Assembly (NCBI GenBank): GCA_910587995.1 | Contig: CAJUNS010000027.1 | Span: forward strand, 1-36,443 | Length of the DNA stretch: 36,443 nucleotides | Direction: 5' to 3' | From: an uncultured Oscillospiraceae bacterium | GTDB taxonomy: Bacteria; Bacillota_A; Clostridia; Oscillospirales; Acutalibacteraceae | Shown: positions 15,601-23,232 of the stretch, in pieces | Layout: each line of letters starts with the position of its first letter | How positions within the stretch are numbered: the first letter of the stretch is position 1 | The notes under the pieces: model-generated | The model's database searches: none | What the model was told of the DNA's origin: nothing | Seen by the model: only the letters and a program-made list of their open reading frames with translations | Program-made: the position numbers and the translations under genes

Positions 15601-17425
15601 CTACATAAAGGAAGGGCTCGCACAGGTCAGCGCCTTCTGAAGACAAAAGCCTCGCCCTGGCAATGTAGTATGTAGGCAGCGTGGCCTCTACCGGAATGGA
15701 GACATTGATTAACTCGCCGTAGTCCGGCGTATAAGCCGCGACCCTGACTTCCGGGGTGCTGTTCAGCAGCTCCGTCATGGCCTCTTTGCTCCAGGCTTCG
15801 CCTAGGGTGTCTGGAAAGAATTCTATCAGCAAAACAGACATGGAATTAACATTTACCGTTGCCGTTGCCCCCGCGCCATCCATAACAAGGCCGGAAACAG
15901 AAAAAACCGTCTCTTCCCCATTGCTGGCGGCATACAATCCATCCGCGTCCGGGTCGGGAGAGCCCCAGCCAGCGTACAGGATCAGGTCATTGGTAACCGT
16001 GCTGTCAAAGTCGTAAGCCACCGCCCCAGAAGGTTCTTCGTACCATCCGGTAAAGCCATAGAGCTCCCGGTCCGGCGGAGAGAACGGACTGCTGGCTTTT
16101 TTCCCATCTTCCACCATTTGGATTTCATAGAGCTGGGAAGAACCGTCATTTAAATCAAAGGTCACGCGATGCAGCGGGCCGGGATCGCCGCTGGGACCGG
16201 GCGTGGGGAGGTTGACCGGGGTCCATTTGGCATACAACGTGAGATTATCTGTTATGGGAGTTTTGAAATTGTACGCTTCTGTAAAGGTATTATCCATATA
16301 CCAGCCGGCAAAATCGTAACCGCCGCGAGAAGGGGACGCGGGTTCCACGGCCAGTTCTCCGGAACGAATTCGCTGCGCGGGCGGAACCGGATTCGCGTCG
16401 CTTGCCAGAAGATCAAATGTAACGGTATAGTAGTAGACGATTGGCGTGTTTGGGCCGCCAGAGCCGCCGGGACCGCCGGAGCCGCCGCTGCCATGGGGCT
16501 CCCAGTGCGCATAGAGAGTGAAATCCTTGGTAATCCCTGTGCTGAAATCAAATTTACTGCCGCCGGATTTTGCGGTGTACCAGCCGCTGAAGGAATATCC
16601 GCCGCGAACTGGGTCGGTGGGTTTCTTTACGCTTGTCCCGGCTTTCGCGGTTATGACGCTATATTCTCCGCCGCCATAGTTTAAATCAAAGGTAACCGTG
16701 TAATGTTCGGCATTGCCATCGCCGTCATCTCCGTCATCGTCATCACTGGCGTCAGGATCCGTGTCAGCGCCAGGCTCCTGTTCAGATGGAACAACATTTT
16801 GGCAGTACCGCATCAGGATTGCCGCTACTTGCGTGCGGGTAGCGTTGCCCTTGGGCGCCAATGTATTGCTGCCAACGCCAGAGATCAGGCCGTTGCCCAC
16901 AGCCCATTTCATTGCGCCTGCCGCGTAAGAGCTGACTTGAGCGGCGTCTGAGAACGCGGAGATGCCGCTTGATTTTGTGGTATCATACCCCTTGTTCTGG
17001 GAGTAACGGTATAGAATGGCTGCCATTTGCTCACGGGTAATGGCGTCGCCTGGGCCAAACTTACCGTTGCCATAGCCGCCCACAACGCCGGTTTCACTGG
17101 CCCACGCCACTGCGTCCGAGTACCATTGCCCATCTGGTACATCTTCAAAGGACATCCCCGTGGCTTCAGGGGCGCTTTCCATGCGGTGCAGCACAGTTAC
17201 AATCATTCCCCGTGTGGTTGTGTGGTTGGGGGAGAATGCGGTGGCGCTGGTACCGCTCATCATACCCTTGCCGTAGGTATACTGTACGGCGTCATAGAAC
17301 CAGTCCGATGCCTTCACATCCGTGAACGGCAGATTGCCGCTAGCCGCAAATGCTGTGTTGGGGATTAGGCCAAGCACAAGGCATAGGGACAGCAGCAAGG
17401 TGAAAATACGCTTCGCTTGCTTCAC
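12698..17425 (-). CDS. Large SLH-domain surface protein with InlB-type repeats and a YfaP-like domain
   Basis: This 1575-residue secreted protein starts with a signal peptide (1-27, ending NTAFA). Three SLH domains follow (about 32-75, 92-135, 155-205), which bind secondary cell-wall polymer and anchor the protein. An Asp-rich linker leads to three InlB/Flg_new B-repeats (about 243-308, 333-402, 419-488), recognisable by GGYSFSGWY, GGYDFAGWY and YGFTGWYEE, with Gly- and Pro-rich spacers. A long unassigned middle is followed by carboxypeptidase-regulatory-like domains (about 1120-1280) and a DUF2135/YfaP-like domain (about 1320-1450, TWRIVLTWGEDPSDLDSH). No LPxTG motif is present. The start is GTG, with AAAGGAGA 9 bases upstream. 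Role: probable adhesin or surface-layer associated protein; the ligand is unknown. Confidence 0.88.
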   Translation of the reverse strand: MKQAKRIFTLLLSLCLVLGLIPNTAFAASGNLPFTDVKASDWFYDAVQYTYGKGMMSGTSATAFSPNHTTTRGMIVTVLHRMESAPEATGMSFEDVPDGQWYSDAVAWASETGVVGGYGNGKFGPGDAITREQMAAILYRYSQNKGYDTTKSSGISAFSDAAQVSSYAAGAMKWAVGNGLISGVGSNTLAPKGNATRTQVAAILMRYCQNVVPSEQEPGADTDPDASDDDDGDDGDGNAEHYTVTFDLNYGGGEYSVITAKAGTSVKKPTDPVRGGYSFSGWYTAKSGGSKFDFSTGITKDFTLYAHWEPHGSGGSGGPGGSGGPNTPIVYYYTVTFDLLASDANPVPPAQRIRSGELAVEPASPSRGGYDFAGWYMDNTFTEAYNFKTPITDNLTLYAKWTPVNLPTPGPSGDPGPLHRVTFDLNDGSSQLYEIQMVEDGKKASSPFSPPDRELYGFTGWYEEPSGAVAYDFDSTVTNDLILYAGWGSPDPDADGLYAASNGEETVFSVSGLVMDGAGATATVNVNSMSVLLIEFFPDTLGEAWSKEAMTELLNSTPEVRVAAYTPDYGELINVSIPVEATLPTYYIARARLLSSEGADLCEPFLYVEGSQQYAAFESKTIDDYDAEQVVNFDESTTTNFGVLTESTKKITSSDTVNKLTVADVDVDGKIVPDHTYTFESPDSEIRGLAEGEIVYITGTPYLFKVKSITENPDGSITITPDNDAQLTDFYSALKVDMGSASSGEVQPALEIIGVNTSLSAEAVYPSIEIKPVNWLKIKWSSSFKFNLNIKMVYDFHLFSKDYFEFSLIAKNTAQNSASLTASLVNGGGKTPFKTDLLQGKGKIIIPTPIPGLEVYTKLGLPVELNLTAGVSATWKSTMKSGFTYNSYSGREDIKETEKSLELKAEGKAELKVGPQVAIGVQLSGEVVSAEINASGGAKITAAVAATNDDATNTLPSKHACILCVSGDAKWFAEVHVKAAYNICNIVSGVFLDYKLIGIEGPLPFAGSREGKFYMSVIPGPDNVFSKNNTSEPQWFLGGGSCPNTAYRTELKTVSANGTALSGIPIHIRKDTGKVDKTEDSTYVAYLHNGVYTASATVQGAAVKKSVIVKGGAQTVKLSPSASDKVLVGRIVDPTNGRFGVAGATVKISKNGLPVASAQSNGSGDFNVLLPEGEYLVEITKSGYIPFSIYQRVENDPGSTQMQTIELIPGRGMGGFRGVITDAVTGLPIEGVTLKLRSGWDNSDQGAVIKTLTTNANGEFRYNAFKLPLTNLVLGLPCGNYSLTASKNGYIGSTFNIVALPGETSANPPQDVTMAPAQTQRDTWRIVLTWGEDPSDLDSHVVGALTSGNSFHVYYGDKSQYDGDLEVCNLDLDDTTSYGPETITLNTNNSAPYYYYVHRYAGDGTVSSSGAQIRVYHGADMVRTFNVPTGQGNGDYWNVFAVVNGQIVVRNTITDGADIGYAGAPGIMTASLDEVVDKASIPSTDRNFTATAASGRNVSAAALDEAASQAGGGAAAHAGRTAMDAPISCYKSPETAGSQTAERAPDRAGSSNAILLSEPDLEETVPPAAQSSLIP

Positions 17426-17500
17426 ATCTTTCGCTCTCCTTTCAAATTTGAAAACACCCTTTGAATTGCAAAGGCATAATTTAGCCGCACAATTCGTTTT

Positions 17501-17529
17501 ATTTTAGCATAATATTCCAAATAATTCAA
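17501..17529 (-). promoter_or_regulatory. Candidate promoter of the SLH protein gene
   Basis: On the minus strand TTGAAT (-35, 17529-17524) and TAAAAT (-10, 17506-17501) are 17 bases apart. The -10 lies about 75 bases before the GTG start, in an A+T-rich leader. Confidence 0.55.
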
Positions 17530-17610
17530 GCGGGTTTGCGGAACATAGTTGCAAAAATTTACAGATTATTTCTCTAAATAAATTGAAAACACCTGTAATC
17601 TGGGGTATTA

Positions 17611-17634
17611 AGCTTGATATAAAGATATCAAGCT
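17611..17634. repeat. Perfect 10-bp inverted repeat with 4-base loop
   Basis: AGCTTGATAT, loop AAAG, then ATATCAAGCT. It lies between two minus-strand genes, with no T tract on either side strong enough for a terminator. It could be an operator or a remnant hairpin. Apart from this, the SLH promoter and the terminator at 17694, I see nothing in the 17426-17750 gap. Confidence 0.55.
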
Positions 17635-17693
17635 AGAAAAGAAGGGCCGGTCGGCCATAAGAGGCTTTGGATTCTTTTTTGCGGCTGAACGAA

Positions 17694-17728
17694 AAAAAGA
17701 GAGATGGAAGGATACCATCTCTCTTTTT
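17694..17728 (-). terminator. Intrinsic terminator of the minus-strand MFS gene
   Basis: AAAAAGAGAGATGG (17694-17707) and CCATCTCTCTTTTT (17715-17728) form a perfect 14-base stem with a 7-base loop. On the minus strand it is followed by more T. It lies 23 bases after the MFS stop. Confidence 0.85.
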
Positions 17729-17750
17729 CATTATAAATAAGAGCGGGGAG

Positions 17751-18941
17751 TTATTCTCTGTTTGCCTTGCGCCCTCTCCGGACCTGGGGAAGCAGGCAGA
17801 GCACCATAACCAGCGGGAAAATGCCCGCGCTGAGCATGCCGGTCCGCAGGCCCGCCCACTCGCTGACCATGCCGGTCAGCGCCGGGCCAGAGGAGCAGCC
17901 GATGTCGCCGCAGACAGCCAGCAGGCCGAACATGGCCGCGCCGCCCTTGGGGAACTGGGCCGCGGTGGAACTGAGCACCCCCGGCCACATAAGACTGATG
18001 GAGAACCCGCACAGGGCGCAGCACAGCAGGGAGAGCACCGGAGCCGCCAGCAGGGCCGCCCCCAAGTAGCACAGCACACACAGAACCGCTGTGGCCAGCA
18101 GGGACTTGTAAAGGTCCAGCCGCTCGCCCCAAACCCCGTAGATGGTGCGGCCAATGCCCATAAACACCGCGAAGAGGCAGGGGCCCAGCAGGTCGCCCAC
18201 CACCTTATCGACGCCCAGGGCCTGCTCGGCAAAAAGGGAGCTCCACTGGCTCATGGCCAGCTCTGAAGCGCCCGCGCAGAGCATCAGCAGCATGGCCATG
18301 AGAAAGGCCGGGGTGCGCCCCAGGCGGCCCAAAGGCGTTTTTTCCTCCTCCGGTACCGTGGGCAGCAGGGGGACCCGGGCAAAGGCGAAAATGTTGTAGA
18401 AGGGCACCGCCGCCCAGGCTAGGGGCAGCACCCACCAAAGGCCTTGGCCCAAAACCCGCACGGCCAGGGTGGTTAGCAGCACCACAGCCACCTGGCCCCA
18501 GCAGTAGAAGGAGTGCAAAAGGCTCATTTTCGCGTCCTTGGCGCCGCTGGGCAGAGAGTCGATGATGGGACTGACAGCCACCTCAATGACGCCGCCGCCT
18601 ACCGCGGTGACCATGGTGGCAATGGCCAGCCCCAAAAAGGGCCAGGGCAGCGCGTGAGGCAGCACGCCCAGCAGCACCAGACCCAAGGCGCAGCAAATGT
18701 GGGCGGTAACCGTGGCGGCCCGGTAGCCGATGCGGTCGATGAAGCGCACGCAGAGGACGTCCACAGCGATTTGGGTGACAAAGTTAAACAGAATCAGCGA
18801 GGAGATCATGGCGTAAGAGATGCCGAACTCCCGCTGGAAGATCACGAAGAACAGAGGGCTTAGGTTGTTAACCACCCCTTGGACTATGTAGCCCCGGTAG
18901 CAGGCCATGCGGGTAGAGCGGTACGAGGGGGTATCGGGCAT
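17751..18941 (-). CDS. MFS transporter (sugar-permease-like)
   Basis: This 396-residue major facilitator protein has about 12 hydrophobic helices. The start region CYRGYIVQGVVNNLSPLFFV, then YAMISSLILFNF and RFIDRIGYRA (loop 2-3), and the conserved SLMWPGVLSSTAAQFPKGGA in the second half resemble sugar permeases of the FucP-like/MFS_1 group. The Glu/Asp in GGGVIEVAVSPIIDSLP (helix 4) is typical for that group. The ATG follows TATAGGAGTGATTCCCC. It is transcribed divergently from the TIM-barrel isomerase, suggesting a shared substrate, perhaps a monosaccharide or polyol. It ends at its own terminator. Confidence 0.85.
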   Translation of the reverse strand: MPDTPSYRSTRMACYRGYIVQGVVNNLSPLFFVIFQREFGISYAMISSLILFNFVTQIAVDVLCVRFIDRIGYRAATVTAHICCALGLVLLGVLPHALPWPFLGLAIATMVTAVGGGVIEVAVSPIIDSLPSGAKDAKMSLLHSFYCWGQVAVVLLTTLAVRVLGQGLWWVLPLAWAAVPFYNIFAFARVPLLPTVPEEEKTPLGRLGRTPAFLMAMLLMLCAGASELAMSQWSSLFAEQALGVDKVVGDLLGPCLFAVFMGIGRTIYGVWGERLDLYKSLLATAVLCVLCYLGAALLAAPVLSLLCCALCGFSISLMWPGVLSSTAAQFPKGGAAMFGLLAVCGDIGCSSGPALTGMVSEWAGLRTGMLSAGIFPLVMVLCLLPQVRRGRKANRE

Positions 18942-18974
18942 GGGGAATCACTCCTATAAGACGAAATTGGCAGT

Positions 18975-19003
18975 ATTATAACAAAGAACGAGGGGAAAGT
19001 CAA
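18975..19003 (-). promoter_or_regulatory. Strong candidate sigma-A promoter of the MFS gene
   Basis: On the minus strand TTGACT (19003-18998) and a perfect TATAAT (18980-18975) are 17 bases apart, about 35 bases before the ATG. Confidence 0.75.
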
Positions 19004-19090
19004 TGCAGGGAGGGCGGGTTGGCCAGCGTGCCCCGTTTTTATCCTATGCGCCGCGCCTGCCCTCGGGCACAAATATTTTTTGAAATCCCA

Positions 19091-19119
19091 TTGCTTTTTT
19101 TACAAAGATTCTGTATAAT
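19091..19119 (+). promoter_or_regulatory. Candidate promoter of the TIM-barrel isomerase gene
   Basis: A perfect TATAAT (19114-19119) has a weak -35, TTGCTT (19091-19096), at 17 bases. The spacer contains TTTACAAA (19099-19106), a sequence shared with the ROK and mannoside-importer promoters. Confidence 0.55.
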
Positions 19120-19178
19120 ATTGCCAGAACCAAATGGAGCGCCCGCGCGCTCAAATTGCGATATAAGGAGTGTTTCCA

Positions 19179-20150
19179 ATGAAATTAGGTATTTTGACCA
19201 ATGTGATCGGCGAGACCCCGCTGAAGGAAGCCCTGGCGTATTTTAAGGGCCTGGGCGCCCAGATGGTGGAGATTGGCTGCGGCGGCTACCCCGGCAAGGA
19301 CCACTGCGACCCCGGCGTGCTGCTGCACGATGAGGCCAAGTTCCAGGAGTTTGTAGACACGGTCAAGGCCTCCGGCCTGGAGATCAGCGCCCTCTCCTGC
19401 CATGGCAACCCGGTTCATCCCAACAAGGAGATTGCAAAGCAGTTTGACGACGACCTGCACAACGCGGTGCTTATGGCCGAGAAGCTGGGCATCCACCAGA
19501 TCAACACCTTCTCCGGCTGCCCCGGCGACTGCCCCGAGAGCAAGAACCCCAACTGGGTGGTCTGCGCTTGGCCCAACGAGTTCCCCGAGGTGCTGGAGTG
19601 GCAGTGGAATGAGATTCTCATTCCCTACTGGAAGAACTTTGTGGCTTTCGCCAAGGAGCACGGGGTGAACAAGATTGCCCTGGAGATGCACCAGGGCTTC
19701 TGCGTCCACAACACCCGGACCCTGCTGCGCCTGCGGGAGGCCGTTGGCCCCGAAATCGGCGCCAACCTGGACCCCAGCCACCTGTTCTGGCAGGGTATGG
19801 ACCCCATCAAGGTGATCCGCGCCCTGGGTGGCGAGGCCATTTTCCATGTACATGCCAAGGACGCCTCCATCGACCCCATCAACGGGCCGGTCAACGGCAC
19901 CCTGGATACCCAGTCCTATGCGGATGAAATCAACCGCACCTGGATTTTCCGCAGCATTGGCTATGGCCACGATGAACTGTTCTGGAAAGAGTTTGTCAGC
20001 AACCTGCGCCTGGTGGGCTATGACTACGTGCTCTCCATTGAGCATGAGGACAGCCTGATGAGCAAAAACGAGGGCCTGGTAAAGGCCTGCGACGTGCTCA
20101 AGCGCTCCATCACCTTTGAGGACAAGATGACGGACGCCCGGTGGATTTAA
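19179..20150 (+). CDS. Sugar phosphate isomerase/epimerase-like TIM-barrel enzyme
   Basis: This 323-residue protein belongs to the xylose-isomerase-like TIM-barrel (AP endonuclease 2) family, soluble metal-dependent sugar isomerases and epimerases. Likely metal ligands are E169 (IALEMHQG), D198 (NLDPSHLFW), H225 (HVHAKDAS) and E288 (LSIEHEDS), with H201 close by. The N-terminus MKLGILTNVIGETPLKEALA is the first beta strand and helix. The start ATG follows AAGGAG by 8 bases; an upstream frame extension has no better site. It is a single-gene unit with its own promoter and terminator, between an MFS permease and the ROK repressor. The exact reaction is not visible; such proteins range from keto-sugar epimerases to 3-keto-glycoside enzymes. 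Confidence 0.85.
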   Translation: MKLGILTNVIGETPLKEALAYFKGLGAQMVEIGCGGYPGKDHCDPGVLLHDEAKFQEFVDTVKASGLEISALSCHGNPVHPNKEIAKQFDDDLHNAVLMAEKLGIHQINTFSGCPGDCPESKNPNWVVCAWPNEFPEVLEWQWNEILIPYWKNFVAFAKEHGVNKIALEMHQGFCVHNTRTLLRLREAVGPEIGANLDPSHLFWQGMDPIKVIRALGGEAIFHVHAKDASIDPINGPVNGTLDTQSYADEINRTWIFRSIGYGHDELFWKEFVSNLRLVGYDYVLSIEHEDSLMSKNEGLVKACDVLKRSITFEDKMTDARWI

Positions 20151-20271
20151 AGCGTTTTTAAGTGCAAAACCAGGGCCCGCTTATGGGCCTGAGGCGAAAG
20201 CAGTACCGGTCCGGCTTTTTGCCCGCAACGCCGCGGCGTGAAAGGCGGAGCCCATTGCAAAAAAGATAGAG

Positions 20272-20316
20272 AAACGGCCATACACCGGGGATGCCTCGAT
20301 ATATGGCCGTTTTTTA
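20272..20316 (+). terminator. Intrinsic terminator after the isomerase gene
   Basis: AAACGGCCATA (20272-20282) pairs perfectly with TATGGCCGTTT (20302-20312) and a T tract follows. The 120 bases between the stop and this hairpin contain no gene. Confidence 0.8.
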
Positions 20317-20436
20317 TATTTGGAAAGCGCCGGGCTAGTGCTCTGGTTCTCCTTAATGGAAGGCCCAGCAAAGGGGAAAACTGGATGACGCTCTAAATAT
20401 GGGGAGAGTTTTTAAAAAAATATTTAGTACACACTA

Positions 20437-20465
20437 TTTACAAATTCTTGGAAATATGGTATAAT
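20437..20465 (+). promoter_or_regulatory. Candidate sigma-A promoter of the ROK gene
   Basis: TTTACA (20437-20442), a 17-base spacer and a perfect TATAAT (20460-20465). The -35 lies in TTTACAAA, the candidate ROK half-site, which would allow autoregulation. Confidence 0.7.
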
Positions 20466-20647
20466 AAGGACCAAGCTCCGCAATCCAAAAAGAGGGCGCT
20501 GGCGCCATAACCACTGACCGGATTTCCGCCCCGGCAGGCGGTTTTGGCGCGAAGGGGAGAGCCTGCGCGGCGGCTCCGAAACAAAGCGCGGCGGGGCAGG
20601 GGAAAATTTTTCCGTCGGGCTTTGACCCGCCGGTGGGGAGAGGATTT
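20466..20647 (+). other. Long GC-rich leader of the ROK gene
   Basis: About 180 bases separate the promoter from the ROK start. The stretch is GC-rich and holds short palindromes such as GGCGCTGGCGCC, but no convincing gene, riboswitch or terminator. Confidence 0.35.
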
Positions 20648-21898
20648 ATGCGAACCGCAGGGATTAATCTTGAAGAGATCAAAAAAACCAACCGCTTGCT
20701 TATTTTGCGGCTGTTGTGCAGTGGAAACGGGTTTTCCCGCACAGACCTGAGCCAGATGACTGGCCTTGCCAAAATGACGGTCTCCAACATTACCGCCGAA
20801 CTGCGCAGCGCCGGGCTGATTGAGGAACAGGCCGCCGAACGCCAAAGAGCCGGGCGGCCGGCCATCCGCCTGGGGCTTACCAAAAGTTCCCCGGTGGAGG
20901 TAGGGCTGTTTCTGCGCCGGGATGGCTGCACGGGCATTGTTGCCACCATGGATATGGAGATTATAAGCCAGGCGGACTTTTCCCTGGGCCCGGGGGAGAC
21001 CGCCAATTCTCTTTTGGATAAGGTGGAATCCGCCATCCGCTGCCTGACCCAGCGCTGTGGCGGCCGGGAGGTTTTTGGCGTGGGCATTGCCGCCATGGGC
21101 CCCCTGGACTATGCCCGGGGCGAGCTGATCACGCCGCCGAACTTTTACAACATCCGCCATGTCGCCATGGCCGAGACCTTGAAAAACCGCCTGGGGCTTC
21201 CGGTGTTCCTGGCCAATGATATGGACGTGTCTGCCGCGGTGGAAAAGCTTTACGGAAAATGCGTGGACATGCGCAACTTTGTGTATGTGGGCCTTACCAA
21301 CGGCGTGGGCGCGGGGCTGGTGCTGAACAACTCCCTTTTTCGGGGGCACCACGGCTTTGCGGGCGAGCTGGGGCACATGATCATTGACAGCGGCGGGCCT
21401 CCGTGCACCTGCGGCAACCGGGGCTGCCTGGAGACCTATGTAAGCGTGCCCCGCATCCTCCAGCGGTTCCGCCGGGAGCTGGGCAGGGAGTTTGAAACCT
21501 TCGGTGAACTCTGCTCGTTCTGCGAGCAGGACCAGGCGGGGGCGGCCTTGCTGGACAGCCTGCTGGAAAAGCTGGCTACAGCGCTGGCAAACCTATGCAA
21601 CATCACGGACCCAGAGGCCATTGTCATTGGCCACTCTGGGGCGCTGCTGACAGACTCCCAGCTGCGTTCCATTGAGCGGTGGGTGAACCAGAGAATTTTG
21701 GCCAAGGGCATTTCCAAGGTGCGGGTGCTGCGCAGCGCCTTTGGCACCCAGGCCTCTCTTTATGGCGCGGCGGCCCTGCCCCTGCAGCAGGTTTTTGAGG
21801 GGAAGCTTTGCTACGAGAAGTTTTTTCAGCTGGAAGATGGAAAGAAGAGTGGGGCAGAGGGGGCAAAAAAGGACTCCGCCGCCCAGCACACCGCCTAA
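20648..21898 (+). CDS. ROK family transcriptional repressor
   Basis: This 416-residue regulator has an N-terminal winged helix-turn-helix (about 8-60, FSRTDLSQMTGLAKMTVSNI) and a C-terminal ROK sugar-kinase-like domain. The ROK signature is complete: the glycine-rich GVGAGLVLNN turn, GFAGELGH and the zinc motif CTCGNRGCLE (about 254-263). NDMD takes the place of the sugar-contact/catalytic Asp region. Such proteins bind a sugar or sugar phosphate and release DNA. The ATG at 20648 follows GGGGAGAGGATTT; an upstream GTG frame is less likely because it overlaps this ribosome site. Its position upstream of the mannoside importer suggests control of that operon and of itself. Confidence 0.88.
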   Translation: MRTAGINLEEIKKTNRLLILRLLCSGNGFSRTDLSQMTGLAKMTVSNITAELRSAGLIEEQAAERQRAGRPAIRLGLTKSSPVEVGLFLRRDGCTGIVATMDMEIISQADFSLGPGETANSLLDKVESAIRCLTQRCGGREVFGVGIAAMGPLDYARGELITPPNFYNIRHVAMAETLKNRLGLPVFLANDMDVSAAVEKLYGKCVDMRNFVYVGLTNGVGAGLVLNNSLFRGHHGFAGELGHMIIDSGGPPCTCGNRGCLETYVSVPRILQRFRRELGREFETFGELCSFCEQDQAGAALLDSLLEKLATALANLCNITDPEAIVIGHSGALLTDSQLRSIERWVNQRILAKGISKVRVLRSAFGTQASLYGAAALPLQQVFEGKLCYEKFFQLEDGKKSGAEGAKKDSAAQHTA

Positions 21899-22110
21899 CA
21901 GGCGGATTTTGAAGCCTCGCAGGTGTTTCGTCAAAATGGACAAAGGCACAGAAACCGGCGTTTGCCGGAACCTGGGCCTTACTTTTATGCCTTCTTCCAG
22001 CTGCCGGAATTCCCCTTCCAGGCAAGCTTCCAGTTCGTATTGTTGGTTTTTACTATATTTATTGGCGTTTTTTTTTTTTTTGATTTTTTGAGCAAATATT
22101 TCGTAAAAAA
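21891..22110 (+). other. ROK-importer intergenic region with weak hairpin and a 14-T run
   Basis: A small hairpin CCGCC/GGCGG (21891-21895 and 21901-21905) spans the ROK stop and is followed by ATTTTG, at best a weak terminator. A run of 14 T (22068-22081) lies 31 bases upstream of the importer -35 box. No gene is visible. Confidence 0.4.
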
Positions 22111-22155
22111 CGTTTACAAACGCCGATGAATATGCTATACTGTTTTTTGTAAACG
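22111..22155 (+). promoter_or_regulatory. Importer promoter flanked by an inverted operator pair
   Basis: TTTACA (-35, 22113-22118), a 17-base spacer and TATACT (-10, 22136-22141) form a good sigma-A promoter. The 10-mer CGTTTACAAA (22111-22120) covers the -35, and its exact reverse complement TTTGTAAACG (22146-22155) lies just after the -10. Their centres are 35 bases apart. The first site also reads as a near-palindrome CGTTTACAAACG. This arrangement suits repression by a dimer, most likely the ROK protein encoded upstream. Confidence 0.65.
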
Positions 22156-22253
22156 GGATATACAAAATCTCGTGGCATTTCTGAAAGCTGTTTTCGGTGT
22201 AATCCGGCTTTGCCGGTTTAAACATATTTTATAGTAACAGGAGGAAACCGCAT

Positions 22254-23198
22254 ATGATAAAAAGCAACGAAACCGCCCCAAAAAGACCGCTTTCCCAGCG
22301 CTTTATACGAAGCCTGAAAAAGCACTGGCAGTACTACATCCTGCTGCTGCCCGCCCTGGCCTATTTCCTCGTTTTCTGCTATGGCCCCATGTATGGCGCG
22401 CAGATCGCGTTCCGGAACTTCAACGCCCGGGGCGGCATCACCGGCAGCCCCTGGGTTGGGCTGGCCCATTTTACGCGGTTTTTCAATTCCCCCTATTTTT
22501 TAAAATTGATCCGCAATACCCTTACCATCAGCCTCTACAGCCTGGTGGCCGGGTTTCCCTTCCCCATTATTTTGGCGCTCTCCCTCAATGAGCTGAAGAA
22601 CCAGAAGTTTAAAAAGTTCGCCCAAACCGTCACCTACGCGCCCTACTTCATCTCCGTGGTGGTTATGTGCGGCATGCTGATCTCCTTTATGAGCCCTTCC
22701 ACCGGCATCATCAACAAGGCCGTTACCTCCCTGGGCTTTGAGCCCATCTCCTTTTTAACCAGGGAAGAGATGTTCCCCTCCATCTATGTGTGGAGCGGCA
22801 TTTGGCAGGGAACCGGCTGGGGCAGCGTCATCTATTTTGCGGCCCTTTCCAGCGTAGACCCCCAGCTGATTGAGGCCGCCACCCTGGACGGAGCCACCCG
22901 CTGGCAGAAGATATGGTACATAAACCTGCCCACCCTGATGCCCACCATTGTGATTATGCTGATTATGAACTGCGGCAATCTGCTCTCGGTTGGCTATGAA
23001 AAAACCTACCTGCTGCAAAACTCGCTGAACCTGGAAACCTCCGAGGTGATTTCCACCTATGTGTACAAGGTGGGCCTGGTCAGCGCCCAGTACAGCTACT
23101 CCACCGCCATAGGCCTGTTCAACTCTGTGGTCAACATGCTCATGCTGATTCTGGTGAACACCTTCTCCCGGCGGGTCAGCGAAACCTCTTTGTGGTAA
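22254..23198 (+). CDS. LplB-type ABC sugar transporter permease (mannoside locus)
   Basis: This 314-residue CUT1-type permease is the first gene of the second import operon. It has the first helix YYILLLPALAYFLVFCYGPM and then YGAQIAFRNFNARGGI, a classical LplB pattern. The EAA loop is IEAATLDGATRWQKIWYINL. The ATG follows AGGAGGAAACCGCAT. It is a paralogue of the permease at 3107. The next gene is the YtcP-type partner 34 bases on. No ATPase is encoded in the operon. The downstream alpha-mannosidases suggest mannose-containing oligosaccharides as cargo, which is inference from context. Confidence 0.9.
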   Translation: MIKSNETAPKRPLSQRFIRSLKKHWQYYILLLPALAYFLVFCYGPMYGAQIAFRNFNARGGITGSPWVGLAHFTRFFNSPYFLKLIRNTLTISLYSLVAGFPFPIILALSLNELKNQKFKKFAQTVTYAPYFISVVVMCGMLISFMSPSTGIINKAVTSLGFEPISFLTREEMFPSIYVWSGIWQGTGWGSVIYFAALSSVDPQLIEAATLDGATRWQKIWYINLPTLMPTIVIMLIMNCGNLLSVGYEKTYLLQNSLNLETSEVISTYVYKVGLVSAQYSYSTAIGLFNSVVNMLMLILVNTFSRRVSETSLW

Positions 23199-23232
23199 AG
23201 CCCGGGTTACTCGAAAGGAATGGTGAATATCA

